Assembly: GCA_022560555.1 (NCBI GenBank)
Contig: JADFSZ010000018.1
Span: 1 to 15,372, forward strand
Direction of reading: 5' to 3'
DNA from: PVC group bacterium
Lineage (GTDB): Bacteria; GCA-001730085; JADFSZ01
DNA length: 15,372 bases
Positions 12,965 through 15,372 of this stretch are shown piece by piece; position 1 is the first letter of the stretch; every line of letters begins with the position of its first letter. Below the pieces are notes generated by a model. It worked only from the letters and a program-made list of their open reading frames with translations. It ran no database searches and was not told the origin of the DNA. The position numbers were made by a program, and so were the translations under genes.

Positions 12965-15262
12965 TTAAAAAAGTTTCCCGACACCAAAATGCCAACGAGC
13001 CGAATCGGCATTAAGATCACGTTCGTCTTTGTCCAAAACCCACGCATAGTCCAATTTCATCGGACCAAAAGGCGTTTTTACACGCACACCGACACCCGCA
13101 CCGCTCACAAGACTTCCCAGATTCCAGGAAAATTCATCTTCATAAACATTTCCCGTGTCATAAAACACAGCACCCCGAATGACATCTTTATAAACCGGAA
13201 AACTGTATTCGGCGCTCGCAAGCAGTATCGTATTGCCTCCGATGGGATTGTTTGCCGCGTCCCTCGGCCCAACTTGACGAAATCCGAATCCCCGCAAATT
13301 GTTTCCTCCGGCAAAAAACCGCTCAAAAATCGGAACGCGGTCCGAGGCCCCATAGTTTTGAATCGTCCCTAAATCAAGCGAGAGTTCCAAAACCTGTTTT
13401 TCGATGAAAGAATAATATTTCTTAGCCGCAACATTGTACTTCAGATACTCCACATCTCCGCCGAGCGGGCCTCCCATAAATTCCGTTGAAAATGACGTTG
13501 AGTATCCCCGTGTGGGGAACGTGCCGCTATTCGTTGTATTGCGGGATAAGGTGACCGTCAAACTGCTTAAAAGCGTTTCCCCTCCCTCCGCGAGAATCAA
13601 AGGCGATGCATCAAGCGAGAAAGAATCAATTTTAACATTTTCGATTTTGTAACGTGCGGATATGTAGTTGTGTTTTCCTAGCGCCTTTCCCAATCGTACG
13701 GCTCCGCCCGTTCGTCTTTCGTCAAAATCAGCACGAAAGAAATCACGATTGAAAAGATCTACCCCAAATAATACGGGATAATCGAACAGCCAGGGTTCTA
13801 CGAAATTCAACTCATAATCCCGCCGGCGACGTCCGACTTCCGCACGCAAACGCAGGCGTTGACCACCCCCGATAAAACTGGGAAAATTCCCAATATCAAA
13901 ATTTGTTTGTGTCATTTCAACAAAACCGATTAAATTTTCAATGGTGCTGTAACCGGCCCCAAAACTCAAGTTTCCCGTTTTCTTTTCCACAACATCCACA
14001 ATCAAATTTTCATGATTCGGCATACTGCCGGGCTCGATATTGAGCCGAACATCTTCAAAGTATTCCATCTTGAGAAGTCTCTCCTGGCTTTTAGAAAGCT
14101 CGCCTCCGTCAAAAACATCAAGGGGTTTCAGTGTAATATTCCTTCGGATAACAATATCTTTCGTCTTCGCATTGCCTCGGATGACGATGTTCTCTATGTA
14201 TATTTTTTCGTTTTCGCTGATGCGAAATTCTAAATTAATATCCTGAGTTTCTTCATCAATTCTTGTAAACAGATCCACTTTGGCATAAATGTAGCCTCTG
14301 TCGCCATAAAATTCTTCAATATTTCCGATGGATTCTGACACCGTTGTCAGGTTGTAAACATTTCCTCTCTTAACGGTGATGGATTTCCTGAGATCTTCTT
14401 CGGGGAATAAGATATTGCCGTTCACCCGGACTTCACCAATTTGATAGATATACCCTTCTTCCACAACTATCACGATATCCAAAAATTTCTTATCTTCGCT
14501 TTCGGTTTCGTCTACTTTAAGAATTCTCGCGTTAATGTAACCTTGATCCCGGTAATGGCGCATAACAGCATCTAAGTCCGCCTGAAAAATTTCTCGCTTC
14601 ATGTATCCGGATTGAAAAATTCCGCTTTTTTTTGTTTTCATGGCTTTAACAAAAACTTTGTCCGGTATATCGTCATTTCCTTCAAAAACAATGCTTCGGA
14701 TCTTGACTCGGGGGCCCTCTACGATCACATATGTCACCACCGCGGATTGCGTCTCAGGGTCTGCGTCAATTTCAGCCTGGACAATGACCGCAGAATGCCC
14801 CTTTTTTTCATAATAAGCCTTGAGTTGATTCACGTCACTTTGAACGATGCTTTGATTTAAAACGCTTCCTTCTAACAGAGTGATTTCACGCACAAGTTTC
14901 TTTGTTCGAAACCGGTCGTTTCCCGAGATAATAATGGCGGTCACGGTCAGTTTTTCTGTAACGGAGAATATAATATCAACGCCTTCGTCCAATTCATCCA
15001 ATTGAACCGTGATATCAGAAAAGTACCCCAGAGAATACAGGCGACGAAGATCCTCGTTTAAAACCGCACTTTCAAAGGGATCTCCCTTTTTAAGACGAAT
15101 TTGGGGCAAAACGAGATCCGGACTGATGTTTTGACTTCCCCGGACAATGATGTCATGAACAGGAATGCCATCACGGACGGCCCATGCCGGATGACTCCAT
15201 CCAAAAAAGAGGCTTGTAAACAAGGAGAGAGATAAAACAATTTTTAAAAGCTTTGACGTCAT
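12965..15262 (-). CDS. bamA: Outer membrane protein assembly factor BamA
   Basis: BamA (Omp85) inserts beta-barrel proteins into the outer membrane. The 765-residue product has a signal peptide (about 1-28, ending HPAWA) and five POTRA domains at about 35-103, 106-183, 186-269, 273-350 and 353-427, each with the GY/GN turn (such as YSLGYFSDI and YRDQGYINA). The 16-strand barrel follows (430-765), with the conserved loop-6 lock LRGF (656-659) inside GGNNLRGFGFRQVGP, the preceding FPTRGYS and GGPLGG motifs, and a terminal Phe fitting the barrel-end signal (WHFGVGKLF). The ATG at 15262 starts the signal peptide; its Shine-Dalgarno is poor, with only A/G-rich sequence upstream. It is the first gene of the cluster visible here; the region upstream is AT-rich and a promoter for it is not clear. 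Confidence 0.96.
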   Translation of the reverse strand: MTSKLLKIVLSLSLFTSLFFGWSHPAWAVRDGIPVHDIIVRGSQNISPDLVLPQIRLKKGDPFESAVLNEDLRRLYSLGYFSDITVQLDELDEGVDIIFSVTEKLTVTAIIISGNDRFRTKKLVREITLLEGSVLNQSIVQSDVNQLKAYYEKKGHSAVIVQAEIDADPETQSAVVTYVIVEGPRVKIRSIVFEGNDDIPDKVFVKAMKTKKSGIFQSGYMKREIFQADLDAVMRHYRDQGYINARILKVDETESEDKKFLDIVIVVEEGYIYQIGEVRVNGNILFPEEDLRKSITVKRGNVYNLTTVSESIGNIEEFYGDRGYIYAKVDLFTRIDEETQDINLEFRISENEKIYIENIVIRGNAKTKDIVIRRNITLKPLDVFDGGELSKSQERLLKMEYFEDVRLNIEPGSMPNHENLIVDVVEKKTGNLSFGAGYSTIENLIGFVEMTQTNFDIGNFPSFIGGGQRLRLRAEVGRRRRDYELNFVEPWLFDYPVLFGVDLFNRDFFRADFDERRTGGAVRLGKALGKHNYISARYKIENVKIDSFSLDASPLILAEGGETLLSSLTVTLSRNTTNSGTFPTRGYSTSFSTEFMGGPLGGDVEYLKYNVAAKKYYSFIEKQVLELSLDLGTIQNYGASDRVPIFERFFAGGNNLRGFGFRQVGPRDAANNPIGGNTILLASAEYSFPVYKDVIRGAVFYDTGNVYEDEFSWNLGSLVSGAGVGVRVKTPFGPMKLDYAWVLDKDERDLNADSARWHFGVGKLF

Positions 15263-15372
15263 TGATCTTTTTTAATCTTCTTTATACTGTGTTTGCATAT
15301 AATATCATAAATGCTAAAAAAAATATATTTATTGGCAAGTGTAATTCTTTTAAGCCGTTAACTCTTCATAGG
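15263..15372. other. AT-rich non-coding region upstream of bamA
   Basis: I see no supportable gene in these 110 bases. All three minus-strand frames carry a stop near 15349-15369, so any gene upstream would end there or beyond the window. On the minus strand there are AT-rich -10-like boxes (TATGAT, TATTAT, TATAAA) but none with a well-spaced good -35. The region probably contains the bamA promoter or leader, but I cannot place it. Confidence 0.4.

Noticed and set aside
15311-15361. Plus-strand 16-codon frame reading like a signal peptide (MLKKIYLLASVILLSR), preceded by a TATAAT box.
   Set aside because: It stops after 16 codons, lacks a Shine-Dalgarno, and the TATAAT has no good -35 at the right spacing.
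1-15372. CRISPR arrays, tRNA or rRNA genes, insertion sequences and phage genes.
   Set aside because: I saw no spaced direct repeats, tRNA cloverleaf, rRNA sequence, transposase motif or phage gene; the window is almost wholly filled by envelope genes.

Overview
The window reads as part of a Gram-negative (diderm) bacterial chromosome. All thirteen genes I can support lie on the minus strand, so transcription runs from high to low coordinates. Gene content is an outer-membrane assembly and lipid A operon followed by the inner-membrane and secretin parts of a type IV pilus-like (T4P-like) or type II secretion-like machine. An LpxC-FabZ fusion, LpxI in place of LpxH, and a PilM/PilN/PilO/secretin set point to an uncultured lineage of the PVC superphylum, with Omnitrophota my best guess. 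That placement is inference from gene content, not proof.

Region 1 (about 15262 down to 6470) encodes, in order: BamA with five POTRA domains, the periplasmic chaperone Skp/OmpH, a fused LpxC-FabZ, LpxA (copy 1), LpxI, a second divergent LpxA homologue, a Gfo/Idh/MocA oxidoreductase resembling the GnnA type of UDP-GlcNAc 3-dehydrogenase, and LpxB. From lpxA copy 1 onward the genes are tightly coupled: overlaps of 4, 8 and 22 bp and one gap of 14 bp. Together they would make UDP-diacylglucosamine, hydrolyse it to lipid X and condense the two into the lipid A disaccharide, while BamA and Skp assemble outer-membrane proteins. The N-acyltransferase LpxD is not in the window. The only roomy intercistronic gap (100 bp, before lpxA copy 1) holds a perfect 8-bp hairpin.

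Region 2 (6470-6271) is a 199-bp gap with a near-consensus sigma-70-type promoter (TTGACA, 17 bp, TATACT) firing into the pilus genes.

Region 3 (6270 down to 117) encodes a PilM-PilN fusion, a PilO-like protein, a PilP/GspC-like protein with what look like two tandem homology-region modules, and a secretin split over two overlapping genes: a TPR plus STN/N0 protein, then a separately exported secretin channel. No pilin, assembly ATPase, platform protein or prepilin peptidase is present, so the rest of the machine must be elsewhere.

The points that most deserve a second look are the split secretin with a G7 tract beside its junction, the PilM-PilN fusion carrying its own NLLP motif, the two unequal LpxA copies, and the orphan GnnA-like dehydrogenase. 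The ends of the window (1-116 and 15263-15372) hold no gene I can support.
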